The translations under genes and the position numbers were made by a program. Below, in pieces: positions 1 to 5,470 of a DNA stretch of 5,470 nt; within the stretch, counting starts at the first letter, position 1; each line of letters opens with the position of its first letter. A model generated the notes under the pieces. The model saw nothing but the letters and a program-made list of their open reading frames with translations. It did not search any database and was not told the DNA's origin. The DNA comes from MHLP01 sp043736515 (lineage in GTDB: Bacteria > Patescibacteriota > Minisyncoccia > Phycocordibacterales > UBA6899), in contig JAYTCK010000003.1 in the NCBI GenBank assembly GCA_043736515.1, positions 1 through 5,470 on the forward strand. The letters are read 5' to 3'.

Positions 1-23
1 CAATAAAATCATACATCGCAACA

Positions 24-29
24 TATAAT
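24..29 (+). promoter_or_regulatory. Candidate -10 element upstream of the arginase gene
   Basis: The hexamer TATAAT is a perfect match to the bacterial sigma-70 -10 consensus. A -35 box at normal spacing would fall at about bases 1-6, which read CAATAA and do not match TTGACA, and there is no TGn extension. If it is used, transcription would start near base 36 and give a leader of about 115 bases carrying several potential hairpins before the arginase start. AT-rich intergenic DNA can produce this hexamer by chance. Confidence 0.35.
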
Positions 30-31
30 GC

Positions 32-56
32 GCAGGTGAACACTTATAACACCTGC
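32..56. repeat. Inverted repeat in the arginase leader
   Basis: GCAGGTG (32-38) and CACCTGC (50-56) are perfect reverse complements separated by 11 bases. The element can form a 7-bp hairpin or serve as a two-half-site operator with an 18-base period. It begins just downstream of the TATAAT hexamer, where a repressor site would overlap the transcription start. No T-run follows on either strand, so it is unlikely to be an intrinsic terminator of an upstream gene. Confidence 0.5.
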
Positions 57-78
57 CTCGAGAGGGGATAGCCCTGAT

Positions 79-110
79 GTGAGCATTTACGCTTGATTAT
101 TTGCGCTCAC
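79..110. repeat. Second inverted repeat in the arginase leader
   Basis: GTGAGC (79-84) and GCTCAC (105-110) are reverse complements with a 20-base spacer. A small AGGG/CCCT hairpin (63-66 with 72-75) lies just before it, so the leader has three consecutive potential stem-loops. The half-sites could be a regulator's operator or an RNA stem. The sequence alone does not tell which, and a 6-bp repeat can arise by chance. Confidence 0.35.
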
Positions 111-121
111 CACAATAAGAT
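93..121 (+). promoter_or_regulatory. Candidate sigma-70 promoter proximal to the arginase gene
   Basis: TTGATT (93-98, four of six matches to TTGACA) is followed after exactly 17 bases by TAAGAT (116-121, four of six matches to TATAAT). This would start transcription near base 128 and give a short leader of about 25 bases. The second inverted repeat (79-110) would overlap its -35 region, as expected for an operator. The match is moderate and competes with the better -10 hexamer at 24-29. Confidence 0.3.
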
Positions 122-141
122 ACCAAGTAGTTGTTCCTGTT

Positions 142-147
142 GGGGAG
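142..147 (+). promoter_or_regulatory. Ribosome binding site of the arginase gene
   Basis: GGGGAG is followed by a 5-base spacer and ATG at 153. This decides the start. An in-frame TTG at 93 would add 20 residues with no resemblance to arginases, whereas the ATG at 153 places the N-terminal strand (IDVIGVPID) where the family begins. Confidence 0.8.
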
Positions 148-152
148 TCATA

Positions 153-1082
153 ATGCCCAAACATATTGATGTAATCGGAGTCCCAATTGATTACGGTGGG
201 GCAAGAAGCGGCGTGTGTCATGGGCCAAGGGTGCTCATAGCGTCCGGCATCTTGAGCAGTCTCGAAGCTAAGGGACATACTGTTTCCCACAAAGATATTT
301 TAGTGGCAAAAGCAGAGGCGCGAGCTTCACGAAGCGCAAGGTATGCGAAAAAAGCACTCACCTTGTACACGGAGGAAGTAAGCACAGCAATCGCCTTGCT
401 CGCTGCACAAACCTTTGCATCTCTGCGGGTTCTGCATACTCCACTTATCTTGGGAGGCGACCACTCTGTTGTCATCGGCTCTATCGGCGCTGCACTCCAT
501 CCTGATCTTTTGTGCGGAAAAAAGCTTGGACTTGTTTGGATCGATGCCCACTACGATGCACACACGGACCGTACGACGTCGTCCGGTAATGCAAACGGTA
601 TGCCCCTCGCAGCGCTCTTAGGGAGAGGACTCCGAGCATTTAGAGCACCAATCAGTGGCAGAAAAATTGAGCCAAGCAATGTACTCCATATTGGAGCCGG
701 CAAAGCTGATTGTGAACCCGAAGAAATTGCTCTGATCAAACGCCTAGGAGTACGATGTTTTACCGAAGAGCATATGCAGACGAGCGGACTCGGTCCTGTC
801 TGTGATGCATATGATGAACTCTTCGCTCGCGTTGACCAGATTTGGGTTTCGTTCGACCTTGATGCCGTCAATAAGCTTTGGGCGCCGGGAGTTGCATATC
901 CCAACAAAGGTGGACTTACGTACGACCAAGCAATGCAGTTGGCAAATCATCTTGCCTCAAAAGGGAAGGTCATTGGCGCGGACATTGTTGAGCACGCTCC
1001 CCACCGAGATGAGTACGACCATCACGGTCGTCCGCAAACCGCGTCCTTGGCGATAGAGTTCGCACTGCGACTGTTTCGTTAG
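153..1082 (+). CDS. rocF: Arginase-family ureohydrolase
   Basis: The 309-residue product has the usual length of arginase, the cytosolic Mn-dependent enzyme that hydrolyses L-arginine to L-ornithine and urea. The N-terminal pattern GGARSGVCHGP (15-25) is arginase-like. The expected metal ligands are all present: H104 in GGDHS, D131, H133 and D135 in DAHYD, and D235 and D237 in SFDLD. E280 matches the conserved C-terminal catalytic-site Glu. By eye against remembered human arginase I, with no gap from D131 to N148, the proton-shuttle His141 becomes N148 and the carboxylate-binding Asn130 becomes H137. Asp183 probably becomes E188. The gene converges on an ornithine aminotransferase gene and lies near a P5C dehydrogenase gene, which supports arginine as substrate. 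The altered residues leave room for lower activity or another guanidino or formimino substrate. Family assignment is firm; exact specificity is inferred. Confidence 0.85.
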   Translation: MPKHIDVIGVPIDYGGARSGVCHGPRVLIASGILSSLEAKGHTVSHKDILVAKAEARASRSARYAKKALTLYTEEVSTAIALLAAQTFASLRVLHTPLILGGDHSVVIGSIGAALHPDLLCGKKLGLVWIDAHYDAHTDRTTSSGNANGMPLAALLGRGLRAFRAPISGRKIEPSNVLHIGAGKADCEPEEIALIKRLGVRCFTEEHMQTSGLGPVCDAYDELFARVDQIWVSFDLDAVNKLWAPGVAYPNKGGLTYDQAMQLANHLASKGKVIGADIVEHAPHRDEYDHHGRPQTASLAIEFALRLFR

Positions 1083-1095
1083 TATGTGTATAAAA

Positions 1096-1128
1096 AGCCC
1101 CGAACATTAAGTTCGGGGCATTGTTTTA
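1096..1128. terminator. Bidirectional intrinsic terminator between convergent genes
   Basis: A perfect 9-bp stem, GCCCCGAAC (1097-1105) with GTTCGGGGC (1111-1119), encloses a 5-base loop. It is followed on the + strand by ATTGTTTTA and on the - strand by TTTTTA. It lies 14 bases after the arginase stop and 10 bases after the aminotransferase stop, so one hairpin can end both transcripts. The U-run is better for the - strand transcript. Confidence 0.9.
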
Positions 1129-1129
1129 T

Positions 1130-2431
1130 CTATCGTGGGATTGCTGCCGCAATACGCGGAATTGCCCAATTGATCTCTTTTTTTCCAATAATGAGCGAAG
1201 GGCTGAACCGAACGACGTTGTTGCTTGCGGCTCCTGCAATGATGCCGCGTTCGAGCAGTTCGTGACATACCTCATCAGCAGTTGCCTTTGTGGCGTCAAC
1301 TGAGACACCGACAAAGAGACCCTTGCCGTGTGCGCGAATACCGACATCGAGTAAATGCTTGAGGAAATATTCCCCAACATCATGTGCATTTTTGACGAGC
1401 GCCTGATCGTCACGCGTGATCATCTCAAGGCTTTTGAGTGCCGAAGCACATGAAAGTGCAGTGCCACCAAACGTGCTGCCATGAGAGCCTGGTGTAAAGA
1501 CGCCCATCACTTTCTTGTGTGCCGCGAACGCCGAAACGGGTAGGTATTGCCCCAGTGCTTTGCCGAGGATGACGCCGTCAGGTTTGACACCGTACCAATC
1601 GGAGGCAAAAAGCTTTCCAGTACGACCAAGTCCTGTTTGCACCTCATCAAAAATGAGAAGAACGTTGTGGTGATTGCACAGCCATTGCGCCGCCTTGATG
1701 TAACCGTCGGGAGGAAGCGTAATGCCACCTTCGCCTTGGATCACCTCAACGATGAATGCTGCAGTGTTTGGTGTAATCGCAGCTTCGAGCGCACCGATGT
1801 CCCCAAAGGCGATTGATTTGTATCCCGCACCGAACGGACCAAATCCATCACGGTATTTCTTAACCGAGGACATGCAAATCGCATTGACTGTACGACCTTG
1901 AAAGCCGTTTGCCGCTGAAATGATCTCTGCTGTGTCCTCGTCCACACCTTTTACTTTGTACGCCCACCGCCGCGCTGCTTTAACTGCCGTGTCGACAGCC
2001 TCTGCGCCCGTATTCATGAGTATCGCTTTGTCTTGTCCCGTGAGGGTGCAAATGCGCTCATGAAGGATCGGCTGCTGGTCACTTACCAGTTTGTTTTGCG
2101 TACTTGTGATACGAAACAGTTGATTGACGATAGTTGCGATCAATTCCACGTTTGCGTGGCCTGTTGCAATGGCAGAGTATGTGGCATTCATGTCGAGATA
2201 TTTCTTTCCCGCCATATCCCACACATGTACACCTTCTCCGCGGGCGATTACTAATCCCGCCTCTTTCTTGTAGTGATCAGCGCCCCAAAGATTTTGCATC
2301 TCAATAAGTTCTTGCCATGTGTGGCTGCCCTGGTTTTCAGGGAAAAATCCGTTTAGGGTTGAAAGCAACGTTTCGAGCGTTTTGAGTAACTCGTGGTTAC
2401 GAATATTTCTCGCGATGATGGAAGTGCTCAT
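1130..2431 (-). CDS. rocD: Ornithine aminotransferase
   Basis: This 433-residue PLP-dependent class-III aminotransferase most likely moves the delta-amino group of ornithine to 2-oxoglutarate, giving glutamate semialdehyde (in equilibrium with P5C) and glutamate in the cytosol. Length and motifs fit ornithine aminotransferase closely. Y54 and Y85 match the substrate-site tyrosines. NTGAEA (140-145) contacts the PLP phosphate, and F177/R180 in GFQGRT bind substrate. E234 in IQGEGG is the Glu gate, D262 in FDEVQTG pairs with the pyridine nitrogen, K291 in LGKALG forms the Schiff base, T320 lies in HGSTFGG, and R408 lies in VVRFSP. The sequence before about residue 45 is poorly conserved. The ATG at 2431 was chosen because AAGGTG precedes it; the frame stays open to a TTG at 2491 but that region is not family-like. 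Acetylornithine aminotransferase is the main alternative, but the OAT-type Y54/Y85 and the pathway neighbours favour OAT. Confidence 0.93.
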   Translation of the reverse strand: MSTSIIARNIRNHELLKTLETLLSTLNGFFPENQGSHTWQELIEMQNLWGADHYKKEAGLVIARGEGVHVWDMAGKKYLDMNATYSAIATGHANVELIATIVNQLFRITSTQNKLVSDQQPILHERICTLTGQDKAILMNTGAEAVDTAVKAARRWAYKVKGVDEDTAEIISAANGFQGRTVNAICMSSVKKYRDGFGPFGAGYKSIAFGDIGALEAAITPNTAAFIVEVIQGEGGITLPPDGYIKAAQWLCNHHNVLLIFDEVQTGLGRTGKLFASDWYGVKPDGVILGKALGQYLPVSAFAAHKKVMGVFTPGSHGSTFGGTALSCASALKSLEMITRDDQALVKNAHDVGEYFLKHLLDVGIRAHGKGLFVGVSVDATKATADEVCHELLERGIIAGAASNNVVRFSPSLIIGKKEINWAIPRIAAAIPR

Positions 2432-2435
2432 GACA

Positions 2436-2441
2436 CACCTT
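2436..2441 (-). promoter_or_regulatory. Ribosome binding site of the aminotransferase gene
   Basis: On the - strand AAGGTG ends 4 bases before the ATG at 2431, equal to AAGG with a 6-base spacer. It supports this ATG over the in-frame TTG at 2491. Confidence 0.7.
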
Positions 2442-2481
2442 TTGTAAAATAACAATACCTTCTCTTGTTCTATCAGAGAGT

Positions 2482-2495
2482 AAGCAAGCAAGCAA
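2482..2495 (+). repeat. Short AAGC tetranucleotide tandem repeat
   Basis: Three and a half copies of AAGC stand in the divergent intergenic region. The array is short but lies where copy-number change would alter promoter spacing. It lies outside both chosen coding regions. Confidence 0.6.
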
Positions 2496-2582
2496 CCCCA
2501 CGCTGGCGCTGTCTTTACAAAGCAATGCTGGAGGGGTAGTTTTAACGAGGATAATGTGTTATTTGATTGTTTTTCAACACTT

Positions 2583-2588
2583 AAGGAG
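2583..2588 (+). promoter_or_regulatory. Ribosome binding site of the P5C dehydrogenase gene
   Basis: AAGGAG is followed by a 6-base spacer and ATG at 2595. This near-ideal site decides the start over an in-frame GTG at 2556, which has no well-placed Shine-Dalgarno (only a weak CGAGG) and would add 13 residues. Confidence 0.85.
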
Positions 2589-2594
2589 TTAGAG

Positions 2595-4457
2595 ATGCCC
2601 TATACACTACCCGAACTCGCGAAGCATTTTGGTTTTCGCATGAACGCCTTTACCCTGCCACCGCAGGAACAACCTGACACGGAAGAGGGCCTACGTTTGT
2701 GGCGCAGTTGGGTCACAAAAATGGAGGTAGCATTCAACGCGGAACACAGCGCAAAGCCCATGTATCCCAACTTCGGTGAAAGTCCCTACAAGGAAATTCT
2801 TTCACGCGGTTGTATTGAGCTTGAAGATCTACTTACTGAGACTGATGGACACTTTTGCTCTATTATTGGCGGACGGCCTTGGGTGGGACAACAGGGAAAT
2901 CCTGTAGCATCCTACCGACCCATAAGTGGGAGCGTGTGCGCTCGCTCCTCTGGACGTCACGAGGGACACCTCGCTCTGTCTCAATTGAAACAAGCGGTAC
3001 ACGAGGCTTATTCGGATTCCCAGCATGCATGGGGAGAACACGAGATGTGGCCCGATCGCGTGCGCATGATGATGATTGCATCACGCATCGCACTTTCTCG
3101 CCTCCCAATTACTGTGGCAGCAATGGTAACAGAAGTGGGAATGAGTCCGCGCGAAGCATTTGGTGAATACGATGAAGTCATTGACTTTATCCGTGGATAC
3201 GCCATTGAAGCAACGAAGATCTATCTTGATCAATGGGTTCAGCCACCGTCATGGAAAGGTGAAATTCATGGTCATCGCTCAAGTGCACATGGTGTGCTTG
3301 TGTCGCTTGCACCATTTAACTTCCCGGCCGCGATCGGCGTCAGCATGATGTTTTCGGCGCTCGTAATGGGGAATACGGTATTTCACTGTCCTTCCGAGAA
3401 GACCATCGTCTGCGGCTACTTGGATTACCTGCTTGCACGCGACGCCATTTCTGCAATAAAGCCACGCATGAAACCGGACAACATCGTGCATTTCGCGATC
3501 AGTCACCGCGGGGACACCGTTCGGACACTCCTCGCTATGCCTCAAGTGACGGCAATGTCGTTTACGGGAAGCTCTGATGTATTCGAAAATCTCATGCGTG
3601 ACTATGGAAGCTTGAAGCGTGCAAACGGAAGCAATTCGCTCATTATCGGTGCAGCCGAAACAAGCGGCGTAAATCCGGTCTATGTACACGAGGACGCCGA
3701 TGTCTCGAAAGCCGCGAAGGAACTTCCCGGATCATTTCTCGGAAGGTCAGGACATAAGTGTTCATCGTCACGCAATATTATGGTGCACGACAACATTTAT
3801 GAGCGCTTTACGTCTGAGTTCATTGCAGCGATCGATGCCATTTCCTATGGTGATGTGATGAAAGGTGCTTACTTTGGTCCGGCTGTTTCAATAGAGATCT
3901 GTGCCGAACTTTGGGAGAAGATCGACAAACTCGTGGATGACGGAGATGTGACCATTTTGTATCAAAAAAACATCACCGAGACAGGAGGGTTTGATATGCC
4001 CGCAGTCGTACTTGAGGCAACAGAGGCGGCACTCATTGATTTGACCAGGCTCACGCGGCTGCGCAATACCGAAATCTTTGGCCCCGTAACTTGTGTCATG
4101 CGTGTATATTCATCTTATGAAGCAGTGAGGCTTGCCAATCTCGGCGACTTCGCGCTCACGGCATCTATTTATACGCAAAGCAATGTTTTAGCAGCAGCAT
4201 GGTCAAGTGAAGTGCGTGCAGGAAACAGCAATGTGAACATGCCCCCAACGGGAGCACTCGCCGTCTCACAATGGTTTGGTGCGCCTCCATCACGCTCCGG
4301 AGCGAACTGGGGAGCAAAAGGTCCCGACCTTTTGCGTCGACTACGTTCAGAAAAAGCAATTTCGGTAAAAGTGCCAAGTGCCTTGAATGACAAGGAGAAA
4401 GCGGCATGGTTCGCGACATACCGCCTTGCTATGACATTTTCAAAAAATGTAGGATGA
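2595..4457 (+). CDS. rocA: 1-pyrroline-5-carboxylate dehydrogenase, ALDH4-like
   Basis: The 620-residue product is an aldehyde dehydrogenase expected to oxidise glutamate semialdehyde (open form of P5C) to glutamate with NAD+, the last step of arginine or proline breakdown. Visible motifs are APFNFP with oxyanion-hole N242, FTGSSDVFENL (323-333, close to the FTGSxxxFxxL pattern of human ALDH4A1), general base E355 in AETSG, nucleophile C389 in GHKCSSS, NTEIFGPV with E493, and a C-terminal PTGALAVSQWFG loop (551-562) resembling the P5C dehydrogenase aldehyde anchor. It exceeds the roughly 515-560 residues usual for stand-alone enzymes, with about 90 residues before the ALDH body begins near IIGGRPWV (90-97). 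The lysine that usually binds the NAD ribose or phosphate (KPS in ALDH4) is C265 here, and the anchor-loop GG is replaced by GAP. No proline dehydrogenase domain is present. The family is clear; substrate rests on motifs plus neighbours. Confidence 0.87.
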   Translation: MPYTLPELAKHFGFRMNAFTLPPQEQPDTEEGLRLWRSWVTKMEVAFNAEHSAKPMYPNFGESPYKEILSRGCIELEDLLTETDGHFCSIIGGRPWVGQQGNPVASYRPISGSVCARSSGRHEGHLALSQLKQAVHEAYSDSQHAWGEHEMWPDRVRMMMIASRIALSRLPITVAAMVTEVGMSPREAFGEYDEVIDFIRGYAIEATKIYLDQWVQPPSWKGEIHGHRSSAHGVLVSLAPFNFPAAIGVSMMFSALVMGNTVFHCPSEKTIVCGYLDYLLARDAISAIKPRMKPDNIVHFAISHRGDTVRTLLAMPQVTAMSFTGSSDVFENLMRDYGSLKRANGSNSLIIGAAETSGVNPVYVHEDADVSKAAKELPGSFLGRSGHKCSSSRNIMVHDNIYERFTSEFIAAIDAISYGDVMKGAYFGPAVSIEICAELWEKIDKLVDDGDVTILYQKNITETGGFDMPAVVLEATEAALIDLTRLTRLRNTEIFGPVTCVMRVYSSYEAVRLANLGDFALTASIYTQSNVLAAAWSSEVRAGNSNVNMPPTGALAVSQWFGAPPSRSGANWGAKGPDLLRRLRSEKAISVKVPSALNDKEKAAWFATYRLAMTFSKNVG

Positions 4458-4463
4458 GCTGCT

Positions 4464-4495
4464 TCGCCACACGATATCGTGTGGCGATTTTTTTT
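4464..4495 (+). terminator. Intrinsic terminator after the P5C dehydrogenase gene
   Basis: A 10-bp perfect stem, TCGCCACACG (4464-4473) with CGTGTGGCGA (4478-4487), closes an ATAT loop and runs straight into eight T residues (4488-4495). It begins only 6 bases after the stop codon, so the membrane-protein gene downstream should be transcribed separately. Confidence 0.93.
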
Positions 4496-4505
4496 AAAAT
4501 GCATG

Positions 4506-4536
4506 GTGACGAGTGTCAAATAGACATATTTATATT
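4506..4536 (+). promoter_or_regulatory. Candidate promoter of the membrane-protein gene
   Basis: TATATT (4531-4536) matches five of six -10 positions. GTGACG (4506-4511) is a four-of-six -35 at a long 19-base spacing. A promoter is needed here because a strong terminator precedes it, and the leader would be about 40 bases. A small TGTC/GACA inverted repeat (4514-4517, 4523-4526) lies within the spacer and could be an operator, though it is short enough to be chance. Confidence 0.35.
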
Positions 4537-4571
4537 TTCATGGGAGTTTGAAAGTAGTACCAAACATCGCC

Positions 4572-4579
4572 AAAGGAGG
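4572..4579 (+). promoter_or_regulatory. Strong ribosome binding site of the membrane-protein gene
   Basis: AAAGGAGG with a 6-base spacer to ATG 4586 is the most consensus-like site in the window. It settles the start, because the frame stays open upstream through the preceding terminator to about 4406, which cannot be coding for the same transcript. Confidence 0.88.
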
Positions 4580-4585
4580 CTCTCT

Positions 4586-5443
4586 ATGGCTACAAAGCAC
4601 AATGAGAAGTCTGGTGATGCAGGCTTCTTTGAAAAAAACTTTCTGAAGTTGAAAGACGGACAGCACCTCGAGTACATGCTTTCTCGGATCATTCTGTTTG
4701 TAACGGGCATGACGGTAGGACTCTATTATCTCCGTGATGCGCTTTTCGATCATTCAAAAACCGGAATCCCTGAGAGCATACTTCTCGCTGCCGCGGTTAT
4801 TTTTTTGATGAATGGCCTGCGCAAAATGGTGCGAGGATTTATCAAGTTGCGTGAAGCAGCATGGGACGGCTCAGTTCCTGAAAAACCCCATAATCCCGGT
4901 GAGTCGTGGCTCATGCGTGCCGGCTTTCGTTTTCCGCTCGGGCAGCGTAGGCATCTCGTCAACGTGATGGCACTACTTGCTGAAGGCGTTGCGGCGCTGC
5001 TCATGGTTGTGTCATTTTTTTACCCTGCAGTAACTTTTCCTGTGAATATCTGGTGGGGTCTCGTGATTACTGGAGTTGCGCGTATCCTTTCATATATCAA
5101 CGGGATGATCTTCCTGACGAAAATTCCGCAAGTACGCAAGGCACTCGCGGACACATGGAAGGGTGCGGTAAACGCGGACCATCTCTTGCTGTACTTTCCT
5201 ACACAAGTGTTTGAATTGCTGCGTGGGGTAAAGAGCGGAATGGAAGCAAGGCCGTGCGACGAAGACGATGCAGAAAAAATCGCCGAACGTATTCTGAACG
5301 AGTATCCCGAGCATGTCATTTCAAATGACCACAAAAGAGAGCTCCATCCGGAGCTTGTCGGTATCCTCTGCACTGAGCATGACCCCAAAGCCCTCGTAGA
5401 CTTTTTGAGGAACCGTATCGAGACACTCAAAAAAAGAAAGTGA
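4586..5443 (+). CDS. Unrecognised polytopic membrane protein
   Basis: I do not recognise this 285-residue protein. A charged N-terminal stretch (1-28) has no cleavable signal peptide. Hydrophobic segments at about 31-49, 61-76, 124-148 and 153-178 look like four membrane helices in two hairpins, separated by a basic, proline-containing loop (79-122) rich in Arg and Lys. By the positive-inside rule this loop and both termini would be cytoplasmic. The last 100 residues are soluble and probably helical, with an acidic patch (CDEDDAE, 224-230) and a very basic end (KKRK). No transporter, kinase, sensor or protease motif is visible, and four helices are too few for a typical amino-acid permease. 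A terminator and its own promoter-like element separate it from the arginine genes, so a shared role is not implied. Coding status is well supported by the ribosome binding site, the membrane-helix pattern and the hairpin just after the stop. Confidence 0.85.
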   Translation: MATKHNEKSGDAGFFEKNFLKLKDGQHLEYMLSRIILFVTGMTVGLYYLRDALFDHSKTGIPESILLAAAVIFLMNGLRKMVRGFIKLREAAWDGSVPEKPHNPGESWLMRAGFRFPLGQRRHLVNVMALLAEGVAALLMVVSFFYPAVTFPVNIWWGLVITGVARILSYINGMIFLTKIPQVRKALADTWKGAVNADHLLLYFPTQVFELLRGVKSGMEARPCDEDDAEKIAERILNEYPEHVISNDHKRELHPELVGILCTEHDPKALVDFLRNRIETLKKRK

Positions 5444-5452
5444 AAATAAAAC

Positions 5453-5470
5453 CACCGAACGAGTTCGGTG
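5453..5470 (+). terminator. Terminator-like hairpin cut by the window edge
   Basis: CACCGAAC (5453-5460) and GTTCGGTG (5463-5470) form a stem of 7-8 bp with a very small loop, 9 bases after the membrane-protein stop. A-rich sequence upstream (AAAATAAAA) would give a U-run to a - strand transcript, suggesting a bidirectional terminator. Any + strand T-run lies beyond the window. Confidence 0.65.

Larger units (their letters stand above)
2432..2594. promoter_or_regulatory. Divergent intergenic region between the aminotransferase and dehydrogenase genes
   Basis: This 163-base region must hold or overlap the promoters of both flanking genes. For the + strand gene, TTTACA (2514-2519) resembles a -35 box but the hexamer 17 bases on, TAGTTT, is weak; GATAAT (2550-2555) is a good -10 but lacks a -35. 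On the - strand, TTGAAA (2577-2572) is a fair -35, with CATTAT 15 bases further on as a weak -10. No single pair is convincing. The region also contains a short AAGC tandem repeat (2482-2495). A shared regulator binding here could coordinate both genes, but no operator is evident. Confidence 0.45.

Noticed and set aside
36..71. Possible 11-codon leader peptide starting at GTG
   Set aside because: It has no Shine-Dalgarno site and only one Arg codon, so there is no basis for an arginine-sensing attenuator peptide.
30..152. Guanidine riboswitch, considered because some ureohydrolases act on guanidine
   Set aside because: The hairpin loops do not carry the ACGR-type motifs of the known guanidine riboswitch classes, and the protein looks arginase-like.
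551..907. 118-codon open frame on the - strand inside the arginase gene
   Set aside because: It lies wholly opposite a gene with clear family motifs, has no ribosome binding site I could support and resembles no protein; it is a coding shadow.
153..1082. Agmatinase or formimidoylglutamase as the primary call
   Set aside because: The N-terminal GGARSGVCHGP pattern, the SGNxxGxP spacing and the ornithine aminotransferase neighbour favour arginase, although the altered active site keeps these as secondary options.
3279..3689. 136-codon open frame on the - strand inside the dehydrogenase gene
   Set aside because: It is rich in Cys, His and Arg in a way typical of antisense translation and lies fully within the ALDH coding region.
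5020..5430. 136-codon open frame on the - strand inside the membrane-protein gene
   Set aside because: The + strand has a strong ribosome binding site, membrane helices and a hairpin after the stop; the opposite frame has no supporting signal.
4586..5443. Arginine or ornithine transporter
   Set aside because: Only about four membrane helices and no permease or antiporter motifs are visible, and the gene is transcriptionally separated from the catabolic genes.
1..5470. CRISPR array, insertion sequence, prophage, tRNA or rRNA
   Set aside because: No regularly spaced repeats, transposase or integrase motifs, terminal inverted repeats, or recognisable RNA gene sequences were found on either strand.

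Overview
The window is bacterial DNA of roughly balanced base composition. It has compact genes, purine-rich Shine-Dalgarno sites 4-6 bases ahead of four start codons, and intrinsic terminators. TGA is used as a normal stop, which argues against a recoded TGA lineage. No rRNA, tRNA, mobile element or CRISPR array was seen. The taxon cannot be read safely from the sequence. The divergent enzyme sequences and tight, terminator-separated genes would fit an uncultivated lineage such as a member of the Patescibacteria, but this is only a guess.

Layout: a structured, apparently non-coding leader with promoter-like elements (1-152) precedes an arginase-family gene on the + strand (153-1082). This converges on an ornithine aminotransferase gene on the - strand (1130-2431), with one bidirectional hairpin terminator between them. 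A 163-base divergent intergenic region (2432-2594) separates that gene from a long ALDH4-type 1-pyrroline-5-carboxylate dehydrogenase gene on the + strand (2595-4457), which ends in a strong terminator. A fourth + strand gene (4586-5443) encodes an unrecognised protein with about four membrane segments, and part of a terminator-like hairpin closes the window.

Together the first three genes could encode arginine -> ornithine + urea, then ornithine + 2-oxoglutarate -> glutamate semialdehyde/P5C + glutamate, then P5C + NAD+ -> glutamate + NADH. This is the classical arginase (Roc-type) catabolic route, but the genes are arranged as three separate transcription units instead of an operon. The aminotransferase keeps the expected active-site residues. 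The arginase keeps all six manganese ligands but appears to have lost the usual proton-shuttle histidine and other substrate-contact residues. The dehydrogenase keeps its catalytic Cys, Glu and Asn but has a long N-terminal region and a substituted cofactor-site lysine. The exact substrates of the first and last enzymes are therefore the main open questions. No arginine transporter is visible; the membrane protein does not look like one.
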